Below, one piece after another: positions 21,922 through 31,325 of a stretch of DNA of 64,000 nt; positions within the stretch are counted from its first letter, which is position 1; every line of letters starts with the position of its first letter. Origin of the DNA: Oscillospiraceae bacterium. GTDB taxonomy: Bacteria; Bacillota; Clostridia; Oscillospirales; CAG-382. The notes under the pieces were generated by a model. That model saw nothing but the letters and a program-made list of their open reading frames with translations. It was not told the origin of the DNA and ran no database searches. The translations under genes were made by a program, and so were the position numbers. Where the stretch lies: NCBI GenBank assembly GCA_015063785.1, contig SVTM01000009.1, positions 1 through 64,000 of the forward strand, read 5' to 3'.

Positions 21922-21983
21922 ATAATACAACATGCTTTTTGTTTTTGCAATAGGTTTTGCGATATTGTAACACGACTGTAACA
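21922..21983 (-). promoter_or_regulatory. Distal promoter of SLH paralog 2 with TGTTACA-N4-TGTTACA direct repeat
   Basis: Repeat 21966-21983, 15-nt gap, -35-like TTGCAA 21945-21950, 17-nt spacer, -10 TATTAT 21922-21927. Confidence 0.6.
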
Positions 21984-22031
21984 CTACCCCTCCCCCGCGC
22001 CGCACAAAAGCCGCTGCATACGTATAAGACG

Positions 22032-22062
22032 CAAAAAAACCGGATTTGTTCCGGTTTTTTCG
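22032..22062 (-). terminator. Intrinsic terminator after D,D-carboxypeptidase
   Basis: AAAAAACCGGATTTGTTCCGGTTTTTT hairpin. Confidence 0.6.
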
Positions 22063-22091
22063 TTTTGTCGTTTTGTTTTTTAAATTTTGGT

Positions 22092-23492
22092 TTATCTTCT
22101 GTATCTTCTCTGTCTTTTACGCGCCTTATAATATAAGAAGCAATAAAGCACAAACAGCACGACCGCAGAAATTGCCGCCGTGATAAACCATCGGCTTGTA
22201 AAGAACGCCGTGAGAATACTGAGAACATAAAGCAGATTGCTGCGCTCGACCGATATGCCCGAAACGAGGCTTGTGGTACCCAGCGTTACGCTGCCCTTGT
22301 ATTTCACAACAAGCTCACCGAAGGTCTGACCCTTTTCGATGGGAGCCTTGGCGTCGCTGAGCACACGGTTGTCGAGTTGGATATCCTTTTCAAAATCAAG
22401 GTTGTTGGGCAAAAGCGCCGAAATGTCCTGTGCCGCGTGCAAGGTCACGTGGTCGACCTTTGCCGCAAGCTCAACAGGGATCTCACATTGAATAACGCCG
22501 GCGCCCGCCACCTTTTGCACCGAAAAATTTTCAAAGCATGCGTTCATAAGCAAAAGGGTGTCGTCAAAGGCGTAGTTTTCTTTTTCGGTGCCGCCTGCGT
22601 TCATAACCACCGTAAGATACGAAAGCCCGTCACGCGAAACGGCGGCGACAACACAGTTTCCGCCCTCGGGGGTGGATCCCGAGCTTAAACCGAGCGTTCC
22701 CTTGTAAAAATAGTTCTTTTCGTTCTCGACCCGTCTTATCATACGGTTGCGGTTGTAAAGATATCTGCGCTCGGATGTGAGGTTTGTCGCCTCGATGGTA
22801 TAGTTTGTCGAGCTTGCCATTTTTACAAGCTCGTTGATGTAAAAGGCGTGGCATGAAATAATGGCAAGATCTCGCACCGTCGTTTTCATTTCCGGATCGT
22901 GCAGTCCCGTGGGATTTTTGAAAGTGGTATTCTTTGCTCCCAACTGCGCGGCACGCTTGTTCATCATTTCGCAAAAGCCGTCAACAGAACCACCCACGTG
23001 CTCGGCAAGAACGTTGGCACAGTCGTTGGCACCGTTGACAAGCAGTCCGTAAAGTAGCTCGCGCACCGTGAAACCCTCGCCTGCCTTTATGGGACGGGTG
23101 GGGTTGATTCGCGTACCCGACGTGATCTTCACTGCGTTTTCCGACGCGTATATCATGGTATCGAGATCGGTAACGTTTTCAAAAACCACCACAGCCGTCA
23201 TCAGCTTTACCGCCGAGGCAGGAAAAAGCAGCACGTCGGGATTTTTTTCGTACATAACGCTTCCGGTGTCAAGATTTACCGCCATGGCATATACCGAATC
23301 AAGCGCAGGCTGTTCGACCGAGGCAAAATCAAAAAATGTTTTGTTGTCGAGATACGAAAGAGGCTTTGCCGAAAGCTGCACCTCTTCGACCTCGTCCGCA
23401 AGAACCACGGGGGCAAACAGCGGAACGAGCATCTGCAGGCATAATAGCATGCAAATTGCCCTTCTTATAATAGGAAGATTTTTTTTGTTCAT
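22092..23492 (-). CDS. D-alanyl-D-alanine carboxypeptidase (PBP5/6, peptidase S11)
   Basis: FPASAVKLMTA (SxxK), LVNGANDCANVLAEHVGGS (SxN-like), FYKGTLGLSSGS (KTG-like). Confidence 0.88.
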   Translation of the reverse strand: MNKKNLPIIRRAICMLLCLQMLVPLFAPVVLADEVEEVQLSAKPLSYLDNKTFFDFASVEQPALDSVYAMAVNLDTGSVMYEKNPDVLLFPASAVKLMTAVVVFENVTDLDTMIYASENAVKITSGTRINPTRPIKAGEGFTVRELLYGLLVNGANDCANVLAEHVGGSVDGFCEMMNKRAAQLGAKNTTFKNPTGLHDPEMKTTVRDLAIISCHAFYINELVKMASSTNYTIEATNLTSERRYLYNRNRMIRRVENEKNYFYKGTLGLSSGSTPEGGNCVVAAVSRDGLSYLTVVMNAGGTEKENYAFDDTLLLMNACFENFSVQKVAGAGVIQCEIPVELAAKVDHVTLHAAQDISALLPNNLDFEKDIQLDNRVLSDAKAPIEKGQTFGELVVKYKGSVTLGTTSLVSGISVERSNLLYVLSILTAFFTSRWFITAAISAVVLFVLYCFLYYKARKRQRRYRR

Positions 23493-24421
23493 AGCAACTT
23501 CTCCCTTTCAAAATATTCCTGCGCCTGGGAAATATTCTGCAGGATCTCTTTTTTCAGCTCGTCGAGCGAGGAAAACTTTTTTTCATCACGCAGATGGCGG
23601 CAAAATTCGATTCTGACTTCTTTTCCGTAAAGATCACCGTCAAAACCGATGATGTGGGTCTCGCAAAGGACGGGGGTGTTTTCGCCGTCGTTCACCGTTG
23701 GGTTTGTCCCCACGTTCGTAACGCCGGCATATTTTTTGCCGTCAAAAACGCAAAGGCTTATATACACCCCGTTTTTCGGGCGCAGCTTTTTTTCGGGGAA
23801 AAACTGATTTACGGTGGGCGAGCCGAGGATGCGTCCCAGCTTTTTGCCGTGGACTACCTCTGAACAGAAAGAATATCTTCTGCCAAGAAGCTCTGCCGCC
23901 TCCTCCATTTTTCCCTCGCAGATCAGCTCACGCACACGGGTGGAATTGATACATTCGCCGTGCTTTAAAACGCAATCGAGAACCACGACCTTTTTGCCCA
24001 AAGCCTCCATTTCGCGCTTCAGGGTATCGGCGTTTCCGCTTCTTCCTGCGCCAAAGCTGTAGTTGTCTCCGCAGATCGCGATCTCGCAGCCGAGAGCTTT
24101 TACAAGAATTTCTTCGCAGAACTGCCTGCACGAAAGATTTTTTACTTCGTCAAAATCGTCAAGACAAAGAAGGTCGGCGCAAAGATCCGAAAGTATCTGT
24201 GCCTTTTCCGAATTGTCTGTGATTATTCTGTTTATGCCGTTTTTGAAATTGGACGGATGATCCGAAAAGGTATAGACGCAGGACAAAAGGCCGCTTTCGT
24301 TGGCAAGAGCGACTGCTTTGTTTATGAGAGCCGCGTGGCCAAGGTGTATTCCGTCGAAATTTCCCAGCGCCACCACACTCTTTTTTTGAGGTATATGATT
24401 TTTGCGGTCGATGATCTGCAT
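23489..24421 (-). CDS. ribF: Bifunctional riboflavin kinase/FAD synthetase
   Basis: VVALGNFDGIHLGHAALI..., GRILGSPTVNQF, KNGVYISLCVFDGKKYAGVTNVGTNPTV. Confidence 0.92.
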   Translation of the reverse strand: MQIIDRKNHIPQKKSVVALGNFDGIHLGHAALINKAVALANESGLLSCVYTFSDHPSNFKNGINRIITDNSEKAQILSDLCADLLCLDDFDEVKNLSCRQFCEEILVKALGCEIAICGDNYSFGAGRSGNADTLKREMEALGKKVVVLDCVLKHGECINSTRVRELICEGKMEEAAELLGRRYSFCSEVVHGKKLGRILGSPTVNQFFPEKKLRPKNGVYISLCVFDGKKYAGVTNVGTNPTVNDGENTPVLCETHIIGFDGDLYGKEVRIEFCRHLRDEKKFSSLDELKKEILQNISQAQEYFEREKLL

Positions 24422-24742
24422 TGTAGTTCCTTTTCGTAATAGTATTGGTTGTTTTTTGCCTATATATATGATACCCTTTTTAGACGGTTATGTCAAGGCA
24501 CTTTTCGTAATACAAAAAAACAAAAACATACCTGTTTTGCGCCCAAATACTTCGGATTGTGCCAAGGTAAGGCAAAATAGTGAAAATTATTTTTGATTTT
24601 TTTCAAAAATCCAAAAGAATTGCTTCGAACGCTTTTTGTTGTGGAAGAAAGCAAAAACGGGTATAATTTTAATTGCACGGCAGAACGCTGTATGCAAAAA
24701 ACTGTTTTACTTATTATATAAATGAATGAAAGGAATGATCTT

Positions 24743-25381
24743 ATGACCGATATGCCGGTTTTCGGCATACTCTGCTGCGGAAAAGATATTACCGAGCTTT
24801 CGGAATCGGTGAGAGCCTGCTCGTATATCACCTCTGTTATGAAAGACAGCGGTTTTGTTTTGGGTGGTTATCACACCCAGCTTTTAGCAAAAAACAACGA
24901 AAAGCTGACAAAGATGTGTGAAAACAAGCTTTTGCACATCTGCCGCACCTGCGACGTTGTTTTCACTGTGGGGTGCGACGGCTTTGCCGCCGACGATGTG
25001 ATGCCGGAGATAACAGCAAAGCTTTGCGACGGTGATGCGGCTTTTTTCACCTCGCATCTCTGCGGACTTGCAAATATTTCAAACTACGACACGGCAGGAA
25101 CCAAAAAGAAAAAGGCGGTGTTCCCTCCCTCGCGGAGCGTGGCCGGAATCAAAGATGCCGTTCTTATCATGAACATCAGGAACGATCTTTCTTTTATACG
25201 CTCGCTGCTGCCTCCGCTTTTGCCCTCGGTTGCCTTTGCCGCCGCCTGTCTTTCGGGCAAAGATGCACAAGACTGCAAGAAGATAAACGAAGCTCTTGAA
25301 AGACTGTGTGATACAAAATCAAAGGTGGGTGGAAAAATATTTTTTGAAAACATTCAAAAACTCGACACAAAAAATCGCTGA
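24743..25381 (+). CDS. Divergent MogA/MoaB-like (molybdopterin-binding domain) protein
   Basis: 'CDVVFTVGCDGFAADDVMPEIT' resembles 'TTGGTGxxxxDVTPEAT'; 'AVFPPSRSVAGIKDAVLIMNI' resembles the SRxxAGxxGxxLIVNLPG block. Confidence 0.5.
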   Translation: MTDMPVFGILCCGKDITELSESVRACSYITSVMKDSGFVLGGYHTQLLAKNNEKLTKMCENKLLHICRTCDVVFTVGCDGFAADDVMPEITAKLCDGDAAFFTSHLCGLANISNYDTAGTKKKKAVFPPSRSVAGIKDAVLIMNIRNDLSFIRSLLPPLLPSVAFAAACLSGKDAQDCKKINEALERLCDTKSKVGGKIFFENIQKLDTKNR

Positions 25382-25562
25382 TTTGATAAAATTTATAATT
25401 TATATCACATTTGTTAAAAATGTATTCATCAATGTCGTTGACGAAAAGTATACAATATTAGTGTTGATAAAATTAATAAATTGTGTAATTTATCAACATC
25501 CAATAATTGTATGAAAAGATTGTTAAACGTTCGGGAAATTTTTCGCCGACATGGAGGAACAC

Positions 25563-26252
25563 ATGGGACTAAAAATACTGATTGCAGATGATGACACAAA
25601 CACTTGTGACCTGCTGAAGATCTGTCTTGAAAACGAAGATTACGAGATCGTTGTTGCAAACAACGGTGTAAAGGCGGTTTCTGCCTTCAAGATCTACGAA
25701 CCCGATCTTGTACTTCTCGACATTATGATGCCCGGCAAGGACGGTTGGCAAGTCTGCCGCGAGATCCGCGAGATCTCCTCGAAGCCCATCATCATGCTCA
25801 CCGCCAAAAACGAAGTTTTTGACAAAGTTTTGGGTCTTGAGCTCGGCGCAGATGATTTTGTCACCAAGCCCTTTGATACAAAAGAAGTTGTGGCTCGCAT
25901 AAAGGCTGTTTTCCGCCGTTGCGCAGGTCACGAGAGCGACGATTCCGAAGTTGTAAAGTTTGACAACCTCGAAATCTCCCTTCAGAAATACGAGCTTAAG
26001 CTCTGCGGAAAGTCGGTGGATATCCCCCCCAAGGAACTCGAGCTTCTCTATTTTCTCACATCCAACTACAACAGAGTTTTCACCCGTGACCAGCTGCTCG
26101 ATAAAGTTTGGGGATTTGACTATCTCGGCGACTCGAGAACTGTTGACGTACATATCAAGAGACTCCGCGAAAAGCTTACAGACATCTCCGAAAAATGGCA
26201 GATCAAAACAGTTTGGGGCGTAGGCTACAAGTTCGAGCTTCTCCAGCAGTAA
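25563..26252 (+). CDS. OmpR/PhoB-family response regulator (orphan)
   Basis: Receiver DDD/D-IMMPGKDGW/T/K residues; winged-helix 'NRVFTRDQLLDKVWGFDYLGDSRTVDVHIKRLREKL'; no adjacent kinase. Confidence 0.93.
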   Translation: MGLKILIADDDTNTCDLLKICLENEDYEIVVANNGVKAVSAFKIYEPDLVLLDIMMPGKDGWQVCREIREISSKPIIMLTAKNEVFDKVLGLELGADDFVTKPFDTKEVVARIKAVFRRCAGHESDDSEVVKFDNLEISLQKYELKLCGKSVDIPPKELELLYFLTSNYNRVFTRDQLLDKVWGFDYLGDSRTVDVHIKRLREKLTDISEKWQIKTVWGVGYKFELLQQ

Positions 26253-26266
26253 TTTTTTGGATATAA

Positions 26267-26293
26267 AAACCGCATCGTACGATGCGGTTTTTT
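26267..26293 (+). terminator. Terminator of response regulator gene
   Basis: AAAACCGCATCGTACGATGCGGTTTTTT. Confidence 0.75.
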
Positions 26294-26309
26294 GTTTAAT
26301 CGATATTTG

Positions 26310-26498
26310 TTATTCGGAGACAACAAGCCCCCTGTCCCCTGCCATAACGCTTCCGTCCATAAGCGAAATATAGGGTGAAAATCTTGTAACCACGCTGCTT
26401 TCGCGCAATTCCACCGTAACGTCGGGAAAAATATCGCTGATATTACAGCACACAATAAAAGGCTTTGATACGCCCAAAACACCGCGTTGTCTGTATTG
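26310..26498 (-). pseudogene. Possible 3' gene remnant at the island edge
   Basis: Start-less open frame QYRQRGVLGVSKPFIVCCNISDIFPDVTVELRESSVVTRFSPYISLMDGSVMAGDRGLVVSE*; protein-like composition, no good start codon. Confidence 0.35.
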
Positions 26499-26563
26499 TT
26501 ACTGATAATAACAGTAAACCACATAAACTGTATACAGCTATATTGATTTAACTATTATCAAAA

Positions 26564-27766
26564 TTATATTTCAAACAAATGCAATTCTTCAAACAAAGCC
26601 CTTTGTTTTTTTGCTGTGCCAACCACTTTGGTCAGAGATTTCCTTGGTCGAAGCCCTAAAACACTGCGAACAAAATACCGAATCGGAAGATATACCCAAA
26701 ATATGGGCAACAAAAGTTTAACCCGTTTAACAAATGGAAAACTTCTATAAACCCGTCTGTTTATCTTGCGAACAAATGAAATTGCCGAAGACTTATTGTC
26801 TCCCATAGATTTTTCATCTGTAAATAAACTTCCCATTGCCGCAGTGTTAGCGCTCCCCATATTTCCGCCGCTAAAAACTGAATCCATGAATAACTCACAA
26901 GTGTGTTCGTCAACACTATTGCACCAAAGACAACAAGCAGGATCCAATCCCAAATATTGCACACAGGTTTTAGCGGAAACTTCGGCAAACGTTAATAGTC
27001 CGCATTGCTTCAAGACAGGACACACATCGTCTGCAAAACGAGATCCTTCTGTTGCCACAAAAACCATCCAGTCACATAACTGACGCAGTCCAATTCCACC
27101 TTCGAACATATGCCTTACCATATGCAGAAGAAGCGAGAGCGCTTGATTCGATCTGTTCAGAACAGGAAATTCATACCCACACATTGTGCCTGTTTCAATA
27201 TGATCAAGGAATTTTTCGGTGGCTTCTTTGGCAAGCTTTCCGCCCGGGGTATCCGGAAAGCTTGTTACCTGTTCATGGAGTTCGATCAAAACTCCGGATT
27301 TTGTAAAGCCGCTGTGGAAATCGTGATTGTCGTCAGACATTGCATAGCCTTCCTGCAAAAGAAGTGCTTTGGCAGCATTCATATCGGAATTTCTGACAAG
27401 AAGATCTATATCCCCAAGCGCCCGAAGCTCCGGTTGCGGATAATATCGGGCAGAGCTGCTACCTTTTAAGACAGCAACGGGGATGTTGGCTTGCTTAAAT
27501 ATACGAACCACATCTCTCTGAGCAATCAATAGGCGCTCGTTTTGAAACATGCTGGCTGTCACGTGGTTTTTCCACTGTTGACATATTTCACCCGGTATGG
27601 ATATTTCCGCCCGTCTTGCACCGTCGTATACAAAGCTTGCTACACCTTGTTCTTTGGCGATTTTTGCGATTTGATGCCAATCAAACGATGTGTCTGTTGT
27701 ACAGGATGTATTCCACAATGCAGTTTGTAAAAAAAACAGTATCTTATCGTTTGTTTCAACATTCAT
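26564..27766 (-). CDS. Nucleotidyltransferase family protein (PF14907-like)
   Basis: 'IPVAVLKGSSSARYYPQPELRALGDIDLLVRNSDMNAA' NTase signature and overall architecture. Confidence 0.75.
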   Translation of the reverse strand: MNVETNDKILFFLQTALWNTSCTTDTSFDWHQIAKIAKEQGVASFVYDGARRAEISIPGEICQQWKNHVTASMFQNERLLIAQRDVVRIFKQANIPVAVLKGSSSARYYPQPELRALGDIDLLVRNSDMNAAKALLLQEGYAMSDDNHDFHSGFTKSGVLIELHEQVTSFPDTPGGKLAKEATEKFLDHIETGTMCGYEFPVLNRSNQALSLLLHMVRHMFEGGIGLRQLCDWMVFVATEGSRFADDVCPVLKQCGLLTFAEVSAKTCVQYLGLDPACCLWCNSVDEHTCELFMDSVFSGGNMGSANTAAMGSLFTDEKSMGDNKSSAISFVRKINRRVYRSFPFVKRVKLLLPIFWVYLPIRYFVRSVLGLRPRKSLTKVVGTAKKQRALFEELHLFEI

Positions 27767-28406
27767 GGTTTATCTCCGCCATCATACTAATGTCGTCATC
27801 AGGATTTAAAAATTTTACTACCCGTGCTGGATTACCTGCCACAACCGAATATGGTGGAACATCTTTAGTAACAACCGAACACTTTGCCACAATAGATCCC
27901 TTACCTATAGTTATTCCTTTCAAAATAGACGAATACTGTCCAATCCAAACATTGTCCTCAATGATAATAGGATCCCTTTTAGCCCATTTCCAACTCCAAT
28001 TATCGTTATCAAAGCCATTTCTGCTCATACGCTCTCTTGCTTTTGGTTCTGTGGGGTGATTATTATTGTCATAAATAACGACATCATTTGAAATTATTAC
28101 ACAGTCGCCTATGACAATGCTTTCAGCCGCTCCAATAACAGATTTTTCCCCAAGATAAAAATGTTCACCAATATGTATCATACCGTTAACGTCAACCAAA
28201 AGTGTCCCATAAATATTGGCATTTGAACCAATCACGATTCTGTTTTTTTCTTTAGTCCTATTAAGACATCGGGCAGAAGAAAAAACCACAACATTTTGTC
28301 CTATTATAGCGTTTCGTGAAAATAAATATTTGGCTCGTATACGTTTCATTAATCTTGTAAAAATCAAAAAAACAACCTCCTGAATTATACTGTCAAAGCA
28401 ACACAA
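27756..28406 (-). CDS. Hexapeptide-repeat O-acyltransferase (LbetaH)
   Basis: 'IEDNVWIGQYSSILKGITIGKGSIVAKCSVVTKDVPPYSVVAGNPARVVKF'. Confidence 0.9.
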   Translation of the reverse strand: MCCFDSIIQEVVFLIFTRLMKRIRAKYLFSRNAIIGQNVVVFSSARCLNRTKEKNRIVIGSNANIYGTLLVDVNGMIHIGEHFYLGEKSVIGAAESIVIGDCVIISNDVVIYDNNNHPTEPKARERMSRNGFDNDNWSWKWAKRDPIIIEDNVWIGQYSSILKGITIGKGSIVAKCSVVTKDVPPYSVVAGNPARVVKFLNPDDDISMMAEINHEC

Positions 28407-28445
28407 TTGGCATCTTTCAACATAATGTTGAATTGATACGTAATA

Positions 28446-29987
28446 TTATTTGTTACAGTTTCGGAATATGCTTTTTGTAATAACATTCCTGATTTTTCCT
28501 AACAAACGCTTTGATTCTTGCCGATATATTAATGAAAGCACAAGAATCCCACTCAATCCTGCCAAGAAGGCGGTAAATACCGCAAATATTATCCATGTAA
28601 AATATGTATCGATGATAATATGCTTTTGAATAATCCCCAAAAGCATACTTATTCCCACAACTACGCACGATGATCCGAAAATGCCTTTATAGGTAAAATG
28701 CGAATCAAACTGTAGAATGTGACGATGGTTGAAGTGTATGAAATCAATCATTCTATATATTGTAGCAATAATTCGCCCAAGAATCAACCCTTCCATTCCG
28801 CCGAAATACATACCAACCACAGATAAAGCAACAGTAAACAACGCTTCGATTATGCTAGCTTTTTGTATTTCTTTGAATTTGCCAGCAGCAACAATAATAA
28901 TTGACTGCTGTATTCTTATCGTCCAAACAGCTCCAAGAACAGTAAACAAATGACACAGTGTGGGTTTCGCATACTGAATCCCTTCGAACACGCCGGAATA
29001 GATTGTCATGAACGGCATATACAACACTGACACACATGAGAATATTATTGTCCAAAAGACTTGAAACAGGAACTCGAACTCACGATAAACGCAACGAAGA
29101 TGATCCTTATCCTGTCTGACAATCAAATCTCCAAAGCTAGCAGAAACTCCATTGCAGACGGTGTTCGAAATCATGATAACCGCATTAAGTACTAGATTAT
29201 AAGTTGTGAACACACTGATTTCAGTCATTTCCGTCTTGGAAAATGTCAGTATAAATATCCCAGAATTCATAATTACCATCGAAAGTATTTGTTGAATAAA
29301 AACCTCTCGCTGATTGTGGAATTCATACACAGAATACTTTATATTATAACGAAAAAATGGAAATTTTTTTCTTGTAATATAATAATATCCAAGCGCTCGA
29401 AACAAATAGGCAGAGGTGGCCAATAATACTGTTATCAAAATATGAAGTCTGAAATATGAACATATTATGATAGTCAAAGAAAACAAACAAGTGCTTATAG
29501 AATTGATTAACACAATATATCGGTTATTTTGCGTAGCACTCAGCAGTACCTTGTACTTTCCAATAAACAACAACTGCGTTGCCCCATTCAAACCGATCAA
29601 ACAAAACAGGATAGATACCATCCAATGCGGATATTGAACTTCTGCGGTTAGGCTAGGATAAATCACAGATACAGCCAAAACAAGCAGAACAAACGCAATG
29701 CCCATTTTGAAATATAATCGCTTGGCTGAATACAGTATTCTGTTAACACAATCGATGTTATTTTCAGCCAGCGGTTGGTACAATGCAAAAATTGCGGCGC
29801 CTGACAACCCTGCTTCAATCAAAGTAAAATATTGAATCAACTGTTGTAGTGACGTAATCAAGCCGTTAGCTTCTGAGCCATAGTTGACAATAATAGCGTT
29901 CGGCAAAAAAAATCCGACCAAGGCTACAACTATTTCAGAAAACAATGCAATCGCTGTATTGTTCAAACTGTTCTTTCGTCTACTCAT
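28446..29987 (-). CDS. Polysaccharide flippase (Wzx-like, MATE/MOP superfamily)
   Basis: About 12-14 TM hydrophobic protein in polysaccharide cluster. Confidence 0.8.
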   Translation of the reverse strand: MSRRKNSLNNTAIALFSEIVVALVGFFLPNAIIVNYGSEANGLITSLQQLIQYFTLIEAGLSGAAIFALYQPLAENNIDCVNRILYSAKRLYFKMGIAFVLLVLAVSVIYPSLTAEVQYPHWMVSILFCLIGLNGATQLLFIGKYKVLLSATQNNRYIVLINSISTCLFSLTIIICSYFRLHILITVLLATSAYLFRALGYYYITRKKFPFFRYNIKYSVYEFHNQREVFIQQILSMVIMNSGIFILTFSKTEMTEISVFTTYNLVLNAVIMISNTVCNGVSASFGDLIVRQDKDHLRCVYREFEFLFQVFWTIIFSCVSVLYMPFMTIYSGVFEGIQYAKPTLCHLFTVLGAVWTIRIQQSIIIVAAGKFKEIQKASIIEALFTVALSVVGMYFGGMEGLILGRIIATIYRMIDFIHFNHRHILQFDSHFTYKGIFGSSCVVVGISMLLGIIQKHIIIDTYFTWIIFAVFTAFLAGLSGILVLSLIYRQESKRLLGKIRNVITKSIFRNCNK

Positions 29988-30033
29988 CCTTTAATTTGCT
30001 CCAAATCACCATTAAGAGTAACTCCTAACCAAT

Positions 30034-31314
30034 TCAAATCACTGTCAGCAATGCTGCGCAAAACCACAAATAGCTATATGTTACATTATCCACCGATATT
30101 AAAGATATCATTATAGTCAACAATCCAAGCGCAAGACTCAAAGTCAATTCTTTCTCGTTCTTACCGCTCAAATGCTTTGATTTATTAATACCTGAAATAG
30201 CAGCAACAACAAAGAGCAAACACAACGCGCCTCCGACAATCAACCCATTTTCGCATACAATAGATAACCAGTTGTTGTGGCAATCCCGAGCAGTACTGGT
30301 ATAGTATCTTGTTTGACCCATACCAATGCCTAACAACGGATTATGATCAAAAAAAATTGTTATTACATCTTTCCAAATAGAAAATCGACCGTATTCATCT
30401 GTCAACCCGGAACGATTATCATACGATGTCAACAAGCTGTTTATCGCATCATGCACAAAATCTGTTACGATAAGCAAAAATATAAGGATAAATACCAATA
30501 CAAGATTGACAAGCTTCATGTAATTGCGAACCCGGATATTGGCAATACGATATCCGGCAACAAGTGTCATTATAAATAGAATTGCAAAACACAAGAGGCC
30601 CATTCGTGAACCGGTTAGCAAAATACAAATTGCTGAAACGCCAATTCCGCACCACTCTTTAACAGTACCATTTCTGTTTATTATTCTTAGAAAACATATG
30701 ATTGAACATAAGGCAAACACACCTATAACTGAATTTGGATCAATCATCGTCCCTCTAAGACGATATATCTGCACGAGCGCGCCATCATAAAAGTTAGAGG
30801 TTAATAGGAAAAGACCGGACGACATTCTGTTCGCAGTTGCTACTCCGGGAATTAACATTCCGGCTTTCAGAAGAATATACGATATAATAAAAACGCTACC
30901 ATACCCAATTCCTGTTGCTACGCAAACATTCGGGACATCTTTCCAAGTTTCCTTGCCGCAACAGTTACAATAAACAAAACAGCACCCCCAAACAATGGTC
31001 AACAAAAGTGCCGCTTTAAGAGCACTATTAGAAGCATTGTTTGCAATATTCACCACAACAACAGCTCCAGACAATACACCGGCCGCCATAAGCCATTTAG
31101 TTGCATGCAACTGATAGCCGCCACGAATAAACATTCTGACAAGCAGTATCAAACAAAAAATCATATACGGTTTAATCGTTGCTCCGGCCACGGATATGCC
31201 GTACATATCCACCGGCATAAGTATCCAGATCAGATGCTCAAAGCTAACTTTTTTCTTTCCGAGCGCAAGGTACGACAACACCCAGGCTAAAATAATCCAT
31301 ATCCAAATTGCCAT
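30034..31314 (-). CDS. O-antigen ligase/polymerase-like (Wzy_C superfamily) membrane protein
   Basis: Multi-TM with 'LTGSRMGLLCFAILFI' and periplasmic-loop 'PLLGIGMGQTRYYTSTARDCHNNWLSIVCENGLIVGG' with His in the Wzy/WaaL loop. Confidence 0.8.
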   Translation of the reverse strand: MAIWIWIILAWVLSYLALGKKKVSFEHLIWILMPVDMYGISVAGATIKPYMIFCLILLVRMFIRGGYQLHATKWLMAAGVLSGAVVVVNIANNASNSALKAALLLTIVWGCCFVYCNCCGKETWKDVPNVCVATGIGYGSVFIISYILLKAGMLIPGVATANRMSSGLFLLTSNFYDGALVQIYRLRGTMIDPNSVIGVFALCSIICFLRIINRNGTVKEWCGIGVSAICILLTGSRMGLLCFAILFIMTLVAGYRIANIRVRNYMKLVNLVLVFILIFLLIVTDFVHDAINSLLTSYDNRSGLTDEYGRFSIWKDVITIFFDHNPLLGIGMGQTRYYTSTARDCHNNWLSIVCENGLIVGGALCLLFVVAAISGINKSKHLSGKNEKELTLSLALGLLTIMISLISVDNVTYSYLWFCAALLTVI

Positions 31315-31325
31315 ATTGCACTCCT

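Noticed and set aside
26225-26524. 99-aa minus ORF in the track
   Set aside because: Its frame reads through the response regulator terminator and lacks protein-like character; the alternative frame 26310-26498 fits better as a gene remnant.
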